This document shows, piece by piece, positions 42,702 to 51,637 of a DNA stretch of 64,000 nt. The translations under genes were made by a program, and so were the position numbers. Origin of the DNA: Flavobacterium sp. I-STPP5a (GTDB taxonomy: Bacteria > Bacteroidota > Bacteroidia > Flavobacteriales > Flavobacteriaceae); the NCBI RefSeq assembly GCF_009764685.1, contig NZ_VHLM01000055.1:1-64000 (forward strand). The letters are read 5' to 3'. Below the pieces are notes generated by a model that ran no database searches, was not told where the DNA came from, and saw only the letters and a program-made list of their open reading frames with translations. The first letter of the stretch is position 1; each line of letters begins with the position of its first letter.

Positions 42702-43820
42702 ATGGACTTGAATAAACTTAAAGATCAATTGCAAACAGAGGTTGATACGGCCTTTTTGTATGATAGTATTGCTGCCATTCAGTCTGACGAAAATCTTTCG
42801 AGAGTTTTACTTAGTTTAGGCGAAATCGAGAAAGGACATGCAAAACACATGTTAGATAAAGTTCGTACCATAGAACCAAATTTTAACACGCCTTTGCCAT
42901 CTGGTAGAGCAAAATTTCAATTGAAGTTGGGTAAAATTTTTGGATACAGTTCCATAATTAGCTCCTTATCCTCAATTGAAAAACAGTTTGCCGAAAATTC
43001 GGTTCGAAATAAAATTAAAACGGGTGAAAAACCAACTGGTTTTGAGCACAATCATCTAAATATCATTGAAGCTGTAAATAATAATGCTGCTCTAAATGTT
43101 TCTGGGGGGCTGTTGTCTAAATTTGAAAGCAGGCATAAATCCGTTGGAGGAAATGCCTTGCGAGCGGCAGTTTTAGGTTCTAATGATGGATTGGTTTCTA
43201 ATATGAGTTTGGTCATGGGAGTTGCAGGAGCAGCCGTTTCTAATGATACGATATTGCTAACCGGAATTGCAGGACTTTTGGCCGGTGCGATATCAATGGC
43301 ACTAGGCGAATGGCTTTCGGTACAAAGTTCCAGAGAATTAAACCAGCGTCAAATTGATTTAGAAACCGAAGAATTAGAAGCTTCTCCCGAAGAAGAGAAA
43401 AAAGAATTGGTTTTATTGTATCAAGCCAAAGGAATGAGTGCAGTCGAAGCACAAAAATTGGCTGACAAAGCTTTTGAAAATCCACAAACAGCGATTGATG
43501 CCATCATTACCGAGGAATTAGGAATTGATAAAGAAGAATTAGGAGGATCAGCCTGGGAAGCAGCAACAGCATCGTTTGTGCTTTTTGCAATTGGAGCGAT
43601 TATTCCGTTATATCCTTTTATGTTTTTAGACGGAAAAAATGCAATTTTACTGAGTGTCGGAAGCAGTGTTATAGGGCTTTTTGGAATAGGAGCAGCCATC
43701 ACTTTATTGACAGGAAAAAGCATTTTATTCTCGGGATTCAGACAAGTGGCTTTCGGTTTATTAGCAGCAGCAGTTACCTACGGAATCGGTTCCTTAATTG
43801 GCGTTTCCTTAGCAGGATAA
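42702..43820 (+). CDS. Ferritin-like/VIT1 fusion, Fe2+/Mn2+ exporter (MbfA-like)
   Basis: A 372-residue protein. The N-terminal ~140 residues form a rubrerythrin/ferritin-like four-helix bundle with metal ligands in TEVDTAFLYDS and LGEIEKGHAKHM. The C-terminal domain is a VIT1/CCC1-type transporter with five helices (RAAVLGSNDGLVSNMSLVMG, GALAGAISMALGEWLS-like stretch). This architecture is that of membrane-bound ferritin MbfA, an iron or manganese exporter. It is 14 nt after the adaptor, so the operon combines metal efflux systems of different types. Confidence 0.9.
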   Translation: MDLNKLKDQLQTEVDTAFLYDSIAAIQSDENLSRVLLSLGEIEKGHAKHMLDKVRTIEPNFNTPLPSGRAKFQLKLGKIFGYSSIISSLSSIEKQFAENSVRNKIKTGEKPTGFEHNHLNIIEAVNNNAALNVSGGLLSKFESRHKSVGGNALRAAVLGSNDGLVSNMSLVMGVAGAAVSNDTILLTGIAGLLAGAISMALGEWLSVQSSRELNQRQIDLETEELEASPEEEKKELVLLYQAKGMSAVEAQKLADKAFENPQTAIDAIITEELGIDKEELGGSAWEAATASFVLFAIGAIIPLYPFMFLDGKNAILLSVGSSVIGLFGIGAAITLLTGKSILFSGFRQVAFGLLAAAVTYGIGSLIGVSLAG

Positions 43821-43873
43821 AATTCTAAAAAAATTAAATATCACTAACGAATACTAACTTAAACTATAAAATT

Positions 43874-44377
43874 ATGAATGATGCACACTTACATCTAGTT
43901 GTAAACCATTTTCCTATTATTGGAACAATCCTTGGACTTGGGATTTTAATCGCTGGAATAGTACTCAAGAATAAATCGGTACAAAACACCGCTTATGTAT
44001 TATTTGTAATTGCAGCTGTTTTTGGCTTTTTTAGCATGTCTACCGGTGAAGGAGCAGAGGAAATGGTGGAAGATTTCCCAGGAATAGGAAAAGCAATTAT
44101 TCATGAACATGAGGAAATGGCTGAAAAATTAGCAATTGTTTTATATGCGCTAGCAATTACATCATTGTTTGGCCTTTATTCTAATTTGAAAAACAAGCCA
44201 AAAGCAAATCTAGTTTCTTATATCGCGACAGTTGTTGCAATCATCGCTGTGTTTTTTGCACAACAAACGGGCACAACAGGAGGCGAAGTTCGACATACTG
44301 AAATAAGAACTCAAAGTGCTGCTGCGGACAGTAGCACAGAGAAAATTGCTCCTACAAATGAGGACGAAAAGGAATAA
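43874..44377 (+). CDS. Four-helix membrane protein, DUF2231-like
   Basis: A 167-residue protein with four membrane helices. The start HLHLVVNHFPIIGT has three closely placed His, as in DUF2231-type proteins that may bind haem or metal, and a second cluster HEHEEMAEK lies between helices two and three. A polar tail rich in Ser, Thr and Glu ends the protein. It is the last gene of the metal-efflux operon (53 nt gap). Function unknown, and a metal or redox link is inferred from neighbours. Confidence 0.7.
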   Translation: MNDAHLHLVVNHFPIIGTILGLGILIAGIVLKNKSVQNTAYVLFVIAAVFGFFSMSTGEGAEEMVEDFPGIGKAIIHEHEEMAEKLAIVLYALAITSLFGLYSNLKNKPKANLVSYIATVVAIIAVFFAQQTGTTGGEVRHTEIRTQSAAADSSTEKIAPTNEDEKE

Positions 44378-44421
44378 AAAAAATATTTTAACAAAAAAGA
44401 AACATTTAGTTAAAGTATTAA

Positions 44422-44453
44422 TTGCTTTTTAATAAAAAAAGAATCTATCTTTG
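44422..44453 (+). promoter_or_regulatory. Promoter of the his operon
   Basis: TTG at 44422-44424 and TATCTTTG at 44446-44453 are 21 nt apart. The transcript would start a few bases before the leader peptide ATG. Confidence 0.7.
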
Positions 44454-44472
44454 CTAAGAAAAATAAAAGCAC

Positions 44473-44532
44473 ATGTTTACAATACAATTACATCATCATC
44501 ATTTTCATTATTGCTCTCAAGCGATGTGTTAA
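44473..44532 (+). CDS. His operon leader peptide
   Basis: A 19-codon frame, MFTIQLHHHHFHYCSQAMC, with five His codons, four of them consecutive. It is placed just after the promoter and before an antiterminator and terminator in front of hisG. This is the classical attenuation layout: a ribosome stalled at His codons when histidyl-tRNA is scarce leaves the antiterminator segment free. The frame is seen directly. The mechanism is inferred from the known enteric his leader. Confidence 0.9.
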   Translation: MFTIQLHHHHFHYCSQAMC

Positions 44533-44573
44533 TGGTATGCATGTAAATCATCATATTTAAAAACCCGTTTGAG
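44516..44573 (+). promoter_or_regulatory. Antiterminator pairing of the his leader
   Basis: CTCAAGCG (44516-44523, within the last leader codons) pairs over eight bases, one of them G-U, with CGTTTGAG (44566-44573), which is the left arm of the terminator. The two structures exclude each other. Confidence 0.7.
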
Positions 44574-44592
44574 TACATCAAACGGGTTTTTT
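44560..44592 (+). terminator. His operon attenuator terminator
   Basis: AAAACCCGTTTGA and TCAAACGGGTTTT form a perfect 13-bp stem with a 5-nt loop and a T-run. It lies 28 nt after the leader peptide stop codon. Confidence 0.93.
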
Positions 44593-44641
44593 ATTACCTC
44601 ACATTGTACTCAAACATTATCATTCTAAAAAAAACAAAAAA

Positions 44642-45499
44642 ATGAGTACATTAAAAATTGCAATTCAAAAATCAGGTCGTTTAAACGAAGACAGCATTCA
44701 AATTCTAAAAGATGCTGGTATCTCTATTGATAACGGAATCGACCAATTAAAAGCCGAAGCCTCTAACTTTCCTCTTGAAGTTCTCTATTTAAGAAATTCG
44801 GATATCCCACAATATTTAATGGATGGCGTAGTAGATATTGCTATTGTTGGAGATAATTTATTGGTTGAAAAAGGCGGAAATATTGAAGTCATTCAAAAAT
44901 TAGGGTTTTCAAAATGCAAAGTATCTGTTGCTGTACCTAAATCTTTTCAATACACATCTGTCAAAGATCTTGATGGAATGCGCATTGCTACATCGTATCC
45001 TAAAACGGTACTAGATTTCTTTAATTCAAAAGGTGTTACGGTTGACATTCACCAAATTTCGGGTTCGGTTGAAATTGCACCAAACATTGGTCTTGCTGAT
45101 GCTATTGTAGATATTGTATCAAGCGGAAGTACCTTATTTAAAAATAATTTAAAAGAGGTTGAAGTAATTTTCAAGAGTGAAGCGGTGTTGGCTGTTTCGC
45201 CAAAAGTAAGTCCAGAATCTCAAAAAATTATCGACACGTTGAAATTCAGAATCGAGTCGGTTTTAAGAGCTAGAAAATCAAAATACATATTGATGAACGT
45301 TCCTAATGATAAAATTGAGGCAGTTGGTAAAATTCTTCCAGTTTTACGCAGCTTAACCGTTTTACCATTGGCGCAAGAAGGTTGGAGCAGTGTACACTCT
45401 GTAATTGATAAAGATACTTTTTGGGATGTTATCGATCAGTTGAAAGAGGCTGGAGCCGAAGGAATTTTGGTTTGTCCAATTGAGAAAATGGTACTATAG
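44642..45499 (+). CDS. hisG: ATP phosphoribosyltransferase, long form
   Basis: A 285-residue enzyme for the first step of histidine synthesis, joining ATP and PRPP. The phosphate-binding stretch DIVSSGSTLFKNNL and the N-terminal IAIQKSGRLNEDS fit the family. The C-terminal ~75 residues form the ACT-like regulatory domain of the long form, so no HisZ is needed and histidine feedback is expected. First structural gene after the attenuator. Confidence 0.96.
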   Translation: MSTLKIAIQKSGRLNEDSIQILKDAGISIDNGIDQLKAEASNFPLEVLYLRNSDIPQYLMDGVVDIAIVGDNLLVEKGGNIEVIQKLGFSKCKVSVAVPKSFQYTSVKDLDGMRIATSYPKTVLDFFNSKGVTVDIHQISGSVEIAPNIGLADAIVDIVSSGSTLFKNNLKEVEVIFKSEAVLAVSPKVSPESQKIIDTLKFRIESVLRARKSKYILMNVPNDKIEAVGKILPVLRSLTVLPLAQEGWSSVHSVIDKDTFWDVIDQLKEAGAEGILVCPIEKMVL

Positions 45500-45585
45500 C
45501 CACTTTAAAGTAAAACGTATTTAAGTAAAAATTCATTGCGAACTTTGCGAAAACCTTTGTGAACTTTGCGGTAAAAAACAATACA
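45500..45585. repeat. Intergenic element with direct repeats (hisG/hisD)
   Basis: GAACTTTGCG occurs at 45540-45549 and again at 45561-45570 (21-bp period), each followed by similar AT-rich text. No opposing arm is clear. Confidence 0.5.
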
Positions 45586-46878
45586 ATGAACAAAATATAC
45601 AATCCAAAACCAGAAACGTGGTCTAGTATTTTAGAACGACCTACAAAAACGGTAGATGATATTGAAGCTACTGTAAAAGAAATTTTCAAAGAGGTACAGA
45701 AAAAAGGGGATGAGGCTGTGGCCAAATATACATGGCTTTTTGATGGCGTTGCAGTAGATACAATGATTGTTTCTGAAGCTGAAATTCAAGAGGCCATCGC
45801 TGCAGTACCGCAAGAGTTAAAAGAAGCAATTGCTTTGGCAAAGTCTAATATTACGGCCTTTCACCGTGCTCAAAAAACAGAGCGTGTGGCTGTTGAGACC
45901 GTAACAGGAGTTGCATGCTGGCAAGAAAAAAGACCTATTCAAAAAGTAGGTTTATATATTCCGGGTGGAACAGCGCCTTTGTTTTCGACTGTTTTGATGC
46001 TTGCCGTTCCTGCTGAAATTGCGGGTTGTAATGAGATTGTTTTGTGTTCACCACCCGATAAAGGAGGTAAAATTAATCCTGCTATTTTATTTTCGGCCAA
46101 TTTATGTGGAGTAACTAAAATCATGAAAGTGGGCGGAATTCAAGCTATTGCAGGTTTAACTTTTGGTACAGAAAGTATTCCTAAAGTGTACAAAATTTTT
46201 GGACCAGGAAATCAATTTGTAACGGTAGCCAAACAATTGGCAACACAATTTGGAGTTGCTATTGATATGCCAGCAGGCCCCTCAGAATTATTGATTGTTG
46301 CTGATGATACTGCCGTTCCTGCTTTTGTAGCGTCGGATTTATTGTCGCAAGCAGAGCATGGAGCAGATAGTCAGGTGATTTTAGTTTCGACATCAAAAAA
46401 ATTAATCGAGGCTGTTGCTGATGAAGTTGCTACTCAAATTGAGGCTTTGCCAAGAAAAGCCATTGCTGAGAAAGCCATTGCTAACTCCAAATTAATTTTT
46501 GTCGAAAATGATCAAATTGCTTTAGATTTAATCAACGAATACGGTCCTGAACACTTTATTGTATGCACCGCCAACGATGATTTTTATATTGACAAAATAG
46601 AAAATGCGGGTTCGGTTTTTATAGGAAACTATACTCCTGAGAGTGCAGGCGATTATGCCTCGGGAACCAATCACACCTTACCAACGAATGGTTATGCCAA
46701 GAATTACAGTGGTGTAAACTTAGATAGTTTTATGAAAACGATGACTTTTCAAAAAATTAACGAACAAGGAATTCAAGCCATCGGAAAGGCAATTGAAATT
46801 ATGGCTGATGCCGAAGGATTACAAGCACACAAAAACGCAGTTACATTACGATTAAAAGCACTTGAAAATGGAAAATAA
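45586..46878 (+). CDS. hisD: Histidinol dehydrogenase
   Basis: A 430-residue NAD-dependent zinc enzyme catalysing the last two steps of histidine synthesis. Visible motifs are FGPGNQFVTVAKQLA, SEHGAD-type zinc/substrate site (SQAEHGADSQ), YGPEHFI and SGTNHTLPTNGYAKNYSG. The ATG at 45586 is used because the longer frame lies in the repeat-containing spacer. The 3' end overlaps hisC by 11 nt. Confidence 0.96.
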   Translation: MNKIYNPKPETWSSILERPTKTVDDIEATVKEIFKEVQKKGDEAVAKYTWLFDGVAVDTMIVSEAEIQEAIAAVPQELKEAIALAKSNITAFHRAQKTERVAVETVTGVACWQEKRPIQKVGLYIPGGTAPLFSTVLMLAVPAEIAGCNEIVLCSPPDKGGKINPAILFSANLCGVTKIMKVGGIQAIAGLTFGTESIPKVYKIFGPGNQFVTVAKQLATQFGVAIDMPAGPSELLIVADDTAVPAFVASDLLSQAEHGADSQVILVSTSKKLIEAVADEVATQIEALPRKAIAEKAIANSKLIFVENDQIALDLINEYGPEHFIVCTANDDFYIDKIENAGSVFIGNYTPESAGDYASGTNHTLPTNGYAKNYSGVNLDSFMKTMTFQKINEQGIQAIGKAIEIMADAEGLQAHKNAVTLRLKALENGK

Positions 46879-47917
46879 GTTCGATATTACTAATTTAGTT
46901 CGGGAGAATGTAAAAAACATGAAACCGTATTCATCTGCTCGTGATGAGTTTGAAGACTTTGATACAGCCGAAATGATTTTTTTGGATGCCAATGAAAATC
47001 CGTTTGAAAATGGCGTAAATAGATATCCAGATCCTCAACAAATGCGTGTAAAACGCCTTTTAGCGAAACAACGTCGTGTGCAAACGAATCAGATTGTATT
47101 AGGAAATGGTAGTGATGAAATTTTAGATTTACTTTTCAGAGCATTTTGTGAACCAAATACTGATAACGTGATTACTTTGCCTCCAACGTATGGCATGTAC
47201 GGCGTTTTATCTAATTTGAATGCCATTGAGAATAGAGAAGTTTTACTTTCGGAAGATTTTCAGCCAGAGATTGAAAAAATCATGGAAGCGGTTGACGCCA
47301 ATACCAAAATGATCTTTTTATGTTCGCCAAATAACCCTACGGGAAATTCCTTTTTGGATGAAAGTGTAGCGTATCTTTTGCAAAACTTTAAAGGACTCGT
47401 TGTTATTGACGAAGCGTATATTGACTTTTCTAAAAAAGAAAGTTGGATCAATGAATTGGATGAATATCCTAATTTGATTATTACACAAACGCTATCTAAA
47501 GCTTATGGATTGGCGGGAATCCGTTTAGGAATTTGTTATGCTTCTAGCGCGGTTACTACGATCTTAAACCGAATTAAACCTCCTTATAATGTAAACGAAT
47601 TATCGCAAAATAGAGCGGTAGCAAGACTTGAAGATCAGCAAGCTATTACAGGTGAAATTGAGTTAATTATATCACAAAGAGAACTTTTAATTGAAGCTTT
47701 ATCAGAAGTGAGTTATGTGGAAAAAATTCATCCTACGGAAGCCAATTTTGTTTTGGTTAAAGTGGATGATGCCAATAAAAGATATGCTGAGTTAATTGTA
47801 AAAGGAATTGTAATTCGAAACAGAACTACACAAGCACTTTGTGAAAACACATTGCGTTTGACAGTAGGAACTGAAGAAGAAAATAAAAAATTAATTGAGG
47901 TGTTAAAACAACTTTAA
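46868..47917 (+). CDS. hisC: Histidinol-phosphate aminotransferase
   Basis: A 349-residue PLP enzyme converting imidazole acetol-phosphate to histidinol phosphate. The PLP lysine is in TQTLSKAYGLAGIRLG near residue 213, with SPNNPTGN and VIDEAYIDFS upstream. The start is the ATG at 46868, two codons after an in-frame TTG at 46862. The overlap with hisD suggests translational coupling. Confidence 0.95.
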   Translation: MENKFDITNLVRENVKNMKPYSSARDEFEDFDTAEMIFLDANENPFENGVNRYPDPQQMRVKRLLAKQRRVQTNQIVLGNGSDEILDLLFRAFCEPNTDNVITLPPTYGMYGVLSNLNAIENREVLLSEDFQPEIEKIMEAVDANTKMIFLCSPNNPTGNSFLDESVAYLLQNFKGLVVIDEAYIDFSKKESWINELDEYPNLIITQTLSKAYGLAGIRLGICYASSAVTTILNRIKPPYNVNELSQNRAVARLEDQQAITGEIELIISQRELLIEALSEVSYVEKIHPTEANFVLVKVDDANKRYAELIVKGIVIRNRTTQALCENTLRLTVGTEEENKKLIEVLKQL

Positions 47918-47941
47918 ACCTTAAACTTTAAACTTTTTTTA
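47918..47941. repeat. Short AT-rich spacer of the his set (hisC/hisB)
   Basis: CTTAAACTTTAAACTTTTTT-type text resembles one arm of the neighbouring palindromic spacers, with no opposing arm. Confidence 0.4.
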
Positions 47942-49078
47942 ATGAAAAAAATACTTTTTATAGATCGTGATGGAACGATGGTTTTGGAACCTCATGACTA
48001 CCAATTAGACAGTTTTGAAAAATTAGAATTTTACCCAAATGCTTTTCAATATTTAGGTAAAATTGCCAAAGAATTAGATTTTGAACTAGTAATGGTAACC
48101 AATCAAGATGGTTTAGGAACGGCTTCTCATCCCGAAGAGAATTTTTGGCCCGTGCATAACTTGGTGATGAAAGCTTTTGAAAATGAAGGGGTTGTTTTTA
48201 GTGACGTTTTAATTGATAAAACGTTTCCACATGAAAATGCCCCTACACGCAAGCCAGCAACAGGTTTATTGACTAAATATATCAATAGTTCTGACTATGA
48301 TTTAGCAAACTCATTTGTAATTGGAGACCGCATTACTGATGTGGAATTAGCGAAAAACTTGGGTGCAAAAGGGATTTTCATTAATACAGATGAAGCTTTA
48401 GGAAGTGACGAAATAGCTTCAAAAAGAGAAGAATTAGACTCGGTTATAGCGCTTCAAACCACGGATTGGAAAACGATTTATGAGTTTTTAAAATTAGAAG
48501 AACGTTCAGCAACCATTTCAAGAAAGACGAATGAAACTGATATTTACATCAATTTGAACCTTGATGGAACTGGAAAGAGTAAAATTGAAACCGGAATAGC
48601 GTTTTTTGATCACATGCTAGACCAAATTGCGCGTCACGGTCAAATGGACTTGGAAATCCTAGTACAAGGTGATCTAGAAGTAGATGAACACCACACTATT
48701 GAAGATACTGCTATTGCGCTTGGAGAAGTTTTTGGAAAGGCATTGGGTAATAAATTGGGTATAGAACGTTATGGTTTTTGTTTGCCAATGGACGATTGTT
48801 TAGCTCAAGTGGCTATCGATTTTGGAGGTAGAAATTGGCTGGTTTGGGAAACCGAATTCAACCGAGAAATGGTGGGTAAAATGCCAACCGAAATGTTCTT
48901 TCACTTTTTTAAATCGTTCTCAGATGGTGCCAAAGCCAATATTAACATCAAGGCTGAAGGTACTAATGAGCACCACAAGATTGAAGCGATTTTTAAAGCT
49001 TTTGCAAAAGCGATAAAAGTAGCTGTGAAACGGGATACAGAAAAAATGATTTTACCAAGTACGAAGGGTATGCTTTAA
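47942..49078 (+). CDS. hisB: Bifunctional histidinol-phosphatase / imidazoleglycerol-phosphate dehydratase
   Basis: A 378-residue fusion. Residues 1-165 are a HAD phosphatase ([29 protein letters not shown]). Residues about 185-378 are the Mn-dependent dehydratase with [26 protein letters not shown] and [14 protein letters not shown]. In E. coli HisB the phosphatase loop has a zinc site made by three Cys and one His. Here the loop reads [13 protein letters not shown] with no Cys, so no structural zinc is expected. Confidence 0.96.
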   Translation: MKKILFIDRDGTMVLEPHDYQLDSFEKLEFYPNAFQYLGKIAKELDFELVMVTNQDGLGTASHPEENFWPVHNLVMKAFENEGVVFSDVLIDKTFPHENAPTRKPATGLLTKYINSSDYDLANSFVIGDRITDVELAKNLGAKGIFINTDEALGSDEIASKREELDSVIALQTTDWKTIYEFLKLEERSATISRKTNETDIYINLNLDGTGKSKIETGIAFFDHMLDQIARHGQMDLEILVQGDLEVDEHHTIEDTAIALGEVFGKALGNKLGIERYGFCLPMDDCLAQVAIDFGGRNWLVWETEFNREMVGKMPTEMFFHFFKSFSDGAKANINIKAEGTNEHHKIEAIFKAFAKAIKVAVKRDTEKMILPSTKGML

Positions 49079-49155
49079 AATTGTTTCAAGTTTAAAGTTT
49101 CAGGTTGACTTGAGCAACTTTAAACGTTAAACTTGAAACTTGAAACAAAAGTCAA
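49079..49155. repeat. Quasi-palindromic intergenic element (hisB/hisH)
   Basis: TTGTTTCAAGTTT (49081-49093) is the exact complement of AAACTTGAAACAA (49136-49148), with GTTG-loop-CAAC at the tip (GAGCAAC in the loop region). Nearly the whole spacer folds into one hairpin. Confidence 0.75.
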
Positions 49156-49737
49156 ATGAAAATAGTAATTATAAACTACGGAGCCGGGAATATTCAAAGC
49201 ATTATGTTTGCCATAGAACGCCTGGGTTTTACAGCAGTGCTTAGTAACGATTGGAAGGAAATAAAAGCAGCAGATAAGGTTATTTTTCCTGGTGTTGGCG
49301 AAGCAAGTTCTGCAATGAAAATGCTGATCGATAGTGGTCTTGATGTATTGATTCCAACCCTGAAACAACCTGTTCTAGGGATTTGTTTGGGGATGCAATT
49401 GATGTGTAACAAATCAGAAGAAGGAAACACTGCTGGTTTGGAAATTTTTGATGTAGATGTGGTTAAATTCACTTCAAAAGTAAAAGTGCCGCAAATGGGC
49501 TGGAATCAAATTTATAATTTGAAATCAGATTTGTTCATAGGAATTTCTGAAAAGGAGTACATGTATTTGGTACATAGTTTTTATGCGCCAAATTGCCCCG
49601 ATGCGATTGCTACTACAAATTATGAAGTAGAATATGCCTCAGCATTGAAGAAAAATAATTTTTACGGAACACAATTTCACCCAGAGAAAAGCGGTGATAT
49701 TGGTGAACAAATTTTAGGGAATTTCTTAAAATTATAA
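49156..49737 (+). CDS. hisH: Imidazole glycerol phosphate synthase, glutaminase subunit
   Basis: A 193-residue class I glutamine amidotransferase supplying ammonia to HisF. The nucleophilic Cys is in LGICLGMQLM and the His-Glu pair is in GTQFHPEKSG. INYGAGNIQS is the typical N-terminus. Placed between hisB and hisA. Confidence 0.96.
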   Translation: MKIVIINYGAGNIQSIMFAIERLGFTAVLSNDWKEIKAADKVIFPGVGEASSAMKMLIDSGLDVLIPTLKQPVLGICLGMQLMCNKSEEGNTAGLEIFDVDVVKFTSKVKVPQMGWNQIYNLKSDLFIGISEKEYMYLVHSFYAPNCPDAIATTNYEVEYASALKKNNFYGTQFHPEKSGDIGEQILGNFLKL

Positions 49738-49825
49738 GATTGAAAAATTAGTGAGTCAAATATTTCTTTGACCAATAGCGTTAATCTTTAAATAATTCAA
49801 TTATTAAATCTTTAAATTAACAAAA
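49738..49825. repeat. Spacer with two small hairpins (hisH/hisA)
   Basis: GTCAAA (49755-49760) pairs with TTTGAC (49767-49772), and AATAATT-C-AATTATT (49791-49805) is a palindrome followed by a CTTTAAATTAA copy of the upstream CTTTAAATAA. Confidence 0.5.
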
Positions 49826-50551
49826 ATGAGAATAATACCAGCAATAGACATCATCGACGGGAAATGTGTCCGTTTGTCCAAAGGAGATTACAATACCAAA
49901 ATTATTTACAACGAAAACCCGCTTGAAGTTGCTAAAGAATTTGAAGCGCACGGAATTGAATATTTACATTTGGTGGATTTAGATGGTGCAAAATCAAGCC
50001 AAATTGTGAATTATAAAATATTAGAACAAATTGCAACACAAACAAGTCTAAAAATTGATTTTGGCGGTGGTTTAAAAGCAGATTCCGATTTGAAAATTGC
50101 ATTTGAAAGTGGTGCAAATCAAATTACTGGCGGCAGTATTGCTGTGAAAAATAGAGAATTATTCGGAAAATGGATTGCAGAGTACGGTGCGGATAAAATT
50201 ATTTTGGGAGCAGATGCTAATAATGAAAAAGTAGCTGTTTCAGGCTGGTTAGAAGATTCAAATGAAGATTTGATTCCCTTTATTCAAGACTATCAAAACA
50301 AAGGAATTCAGTACGTAATTTGTACTGATATTGCCAAAGATGGTATGCTAGAAGGACCATCATTTGATTTGTATGCGAAGATTTTGAATGAAAATAAAAG
50401 TTTAAAATTGATCGCTTCAGGAGGAATTTCTACTTTTGATGAATTACCTAGATTAGCGGAATTAGGTTGCGAAGGAACGATCATAGGTAAAGCTATTTAC
50501 GAAGGACGAATCTCATTGAAACAATTGGAACAATACATATTAAACAAATAG
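49826..50551 (+). CDS. hisA: ProFAR isomerase
   Basis: A 241-residue TIM-barrel enzyme that isomerises ProFAR to PRFAR. The catalytic Asp is in [13 protein letters not shown] near residue 8, and the second is in [26 protein letters not shown] and IIGKAIYEG bind phosphate. Sixth step enzyme in operon order. Confidence 0.96.
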   Translation: MRIIPAIDIIDGKCVRLSKGDYNTKIIYNENPLEVAKEFEAHGIEYLHLVDLDGAKSSQIVNYKILEQIATQTSLKIDFGGGLKADSDLKIAFESGANQITGGSIAVKNRELFGKWIAEYGADKIILGADANNEKVAVSGWLEDSNEDLIPFIQDYQNKGIQYVICTDIAKDGMLEGPSFDLYAKILNENKSLKLIASGGISTFDELPRLAELGCEGTIIGKAIYEGRISLKQLEQYILNK

Positions 50552-50650
50552 ATTATTTCGCGAAGGCACAGAAAGAAAATAGAAAGATTCACTAAAAATT
50601 TTGTGTGTCTCTGTGCTACCTTCGTGAATCTCTGTGTAACAACAAAAAAT
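50552..50650. repeat. Quasi-palindromic intergenic element (hisA/hisF)
   Basis: CGCGAAGGCACAGA on the left and TCTGTGCTACCTTCGTG on the right are imperfect complements, and AGATTCAC on the left matches GTGAATCT on the right. Confidence 0.6.
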
Positions 50651-51406
50651 ATGCTTACAAAAAGAATAATCCCTTGTCTTGACATAAAAAACGGAAGAAC
50701 CGTAAAAGGTGTCAATTTTGTAGACTTACGTGATGCCGGCGATCCGGTTGAATTAGCCAAAATATATTCGGATGAAGGAGCTGATGAATTGGTTTTTCTA
50801 GACATTTCGGCAACCGAAGAAAGAAGAAAAACCTTAATTGATTTGGTTCGAAAAGTAGCTGCAACTATTAATATTCCATTTACAGTTGGTGGCGGAATTT
50901 CCTCTGTTAAGGATGTTGATGTTTTATTGCAAAATGGTGCAGATAAGGTTTCGATAAATTCATCAGCTGTTAAAAATCCGGAGTTGATTAATGATTTGGC
51001 ACAAAAATTTGGAAGCCAATGTGTTGTGGTTGCAATTGATGCTAAGCAAATTGACGGTCAATGGATTGTACATTTAGTGGGCGGAAAAGTGCCTACTGAA
51101 CTGAATTTATTTGATTGGGCAAAGGAAGTGGAGCAACGTGGCGCAGGTGAAATACTATTCACCTCGATGGATAATGACGGAACTAAAAATGGTTTTGCGA
51201 ATGAGGCTTTGGCCAAACTTTCGGAACTAGTTAATATTCCAATTATTGCATCCGGTGGTGCAGGAAATATTCAGCATTTTGTAGATTCATTCCTAGAAGG
51301 GAAAGCCGATGCAGCCTTAGCAGCAAGTGTATTTCATTTTAAAGAAATTGAAATCAAAACATTGAAAGAAGCTCTCAAAAACAATAATATTGAAGTACGA
51401 ATTTAA
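50651..51406 (+). CDS. hisF: Imidazole glycerol phosphate synthase, cyclase subunit
   Basis: A 251-residue TIM-barrel partner of HisH forming IGP and AICAR. Catalytic Asp residues are in [15 protein letters not shown] (near 11) and [12 protein letters not shown] (near 130). The ATG at 50651 is used because the longer frame reads through the palindromic spacer. Confidence 0.96.
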   Translation: MLTKRIIPCLDIKNGRTVKGVNFVDLRDAGDPVELAKIYSDEGADELVFLDISATEERRKTLIDLVRKVAATINIPFTVGGGISSVKDVDVLLQNGADKVSINSSAVKNPELINDLAQKFGSQCVVVAIDAKQIDGQWIVHLVGGKVPTELNLFDWAKEVEQRGAGEILFTSMDNDGTKNGFANEALAKLSELVNIPIIASGGAGNIQHFVDSFLEGKADAALAASVFHFKEIEIKTLKEALKNNNIEVRI

Positions 51407-51637
51407 ATTAAGGCATAAGTTTTAAGTATTAATTATGCAGTATTGAGTATTAAGTATGAATTATGAAGTATTAGGTATTAAGTATAGAGTTGCTTATTTA
51501 GCTTTAAATACTATACTTATAACTTTGAATTTAATACAAAGCACTTAAGACTTACAACTTAATAATCATAATCTAAACCTTAAAACTTACAACTTATTAC
51601 TTACTACTTAATACTTACACCTTAATACTTAAAAAAA
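51407..51637. repeat. Large AT-rich repetitive quasi-palindrome (hisF/hisIE)
   Basis: The left half is built from degenerate units like AAGTATTAAGTAT and the right half from TTAATACTTACAACTTA-like complements, with GAGTTGC near the centre. This is the longest spacer in the his operon. No open frame or promoter is convincing. Confidence 0.7.

Noticed and set aside
51407-51637. Repetitive stretch resembling a CRISPR array
   Set aside because: Units are short, degenerate and AT-rich, with no constant repeat, unique spacers or cas genes.
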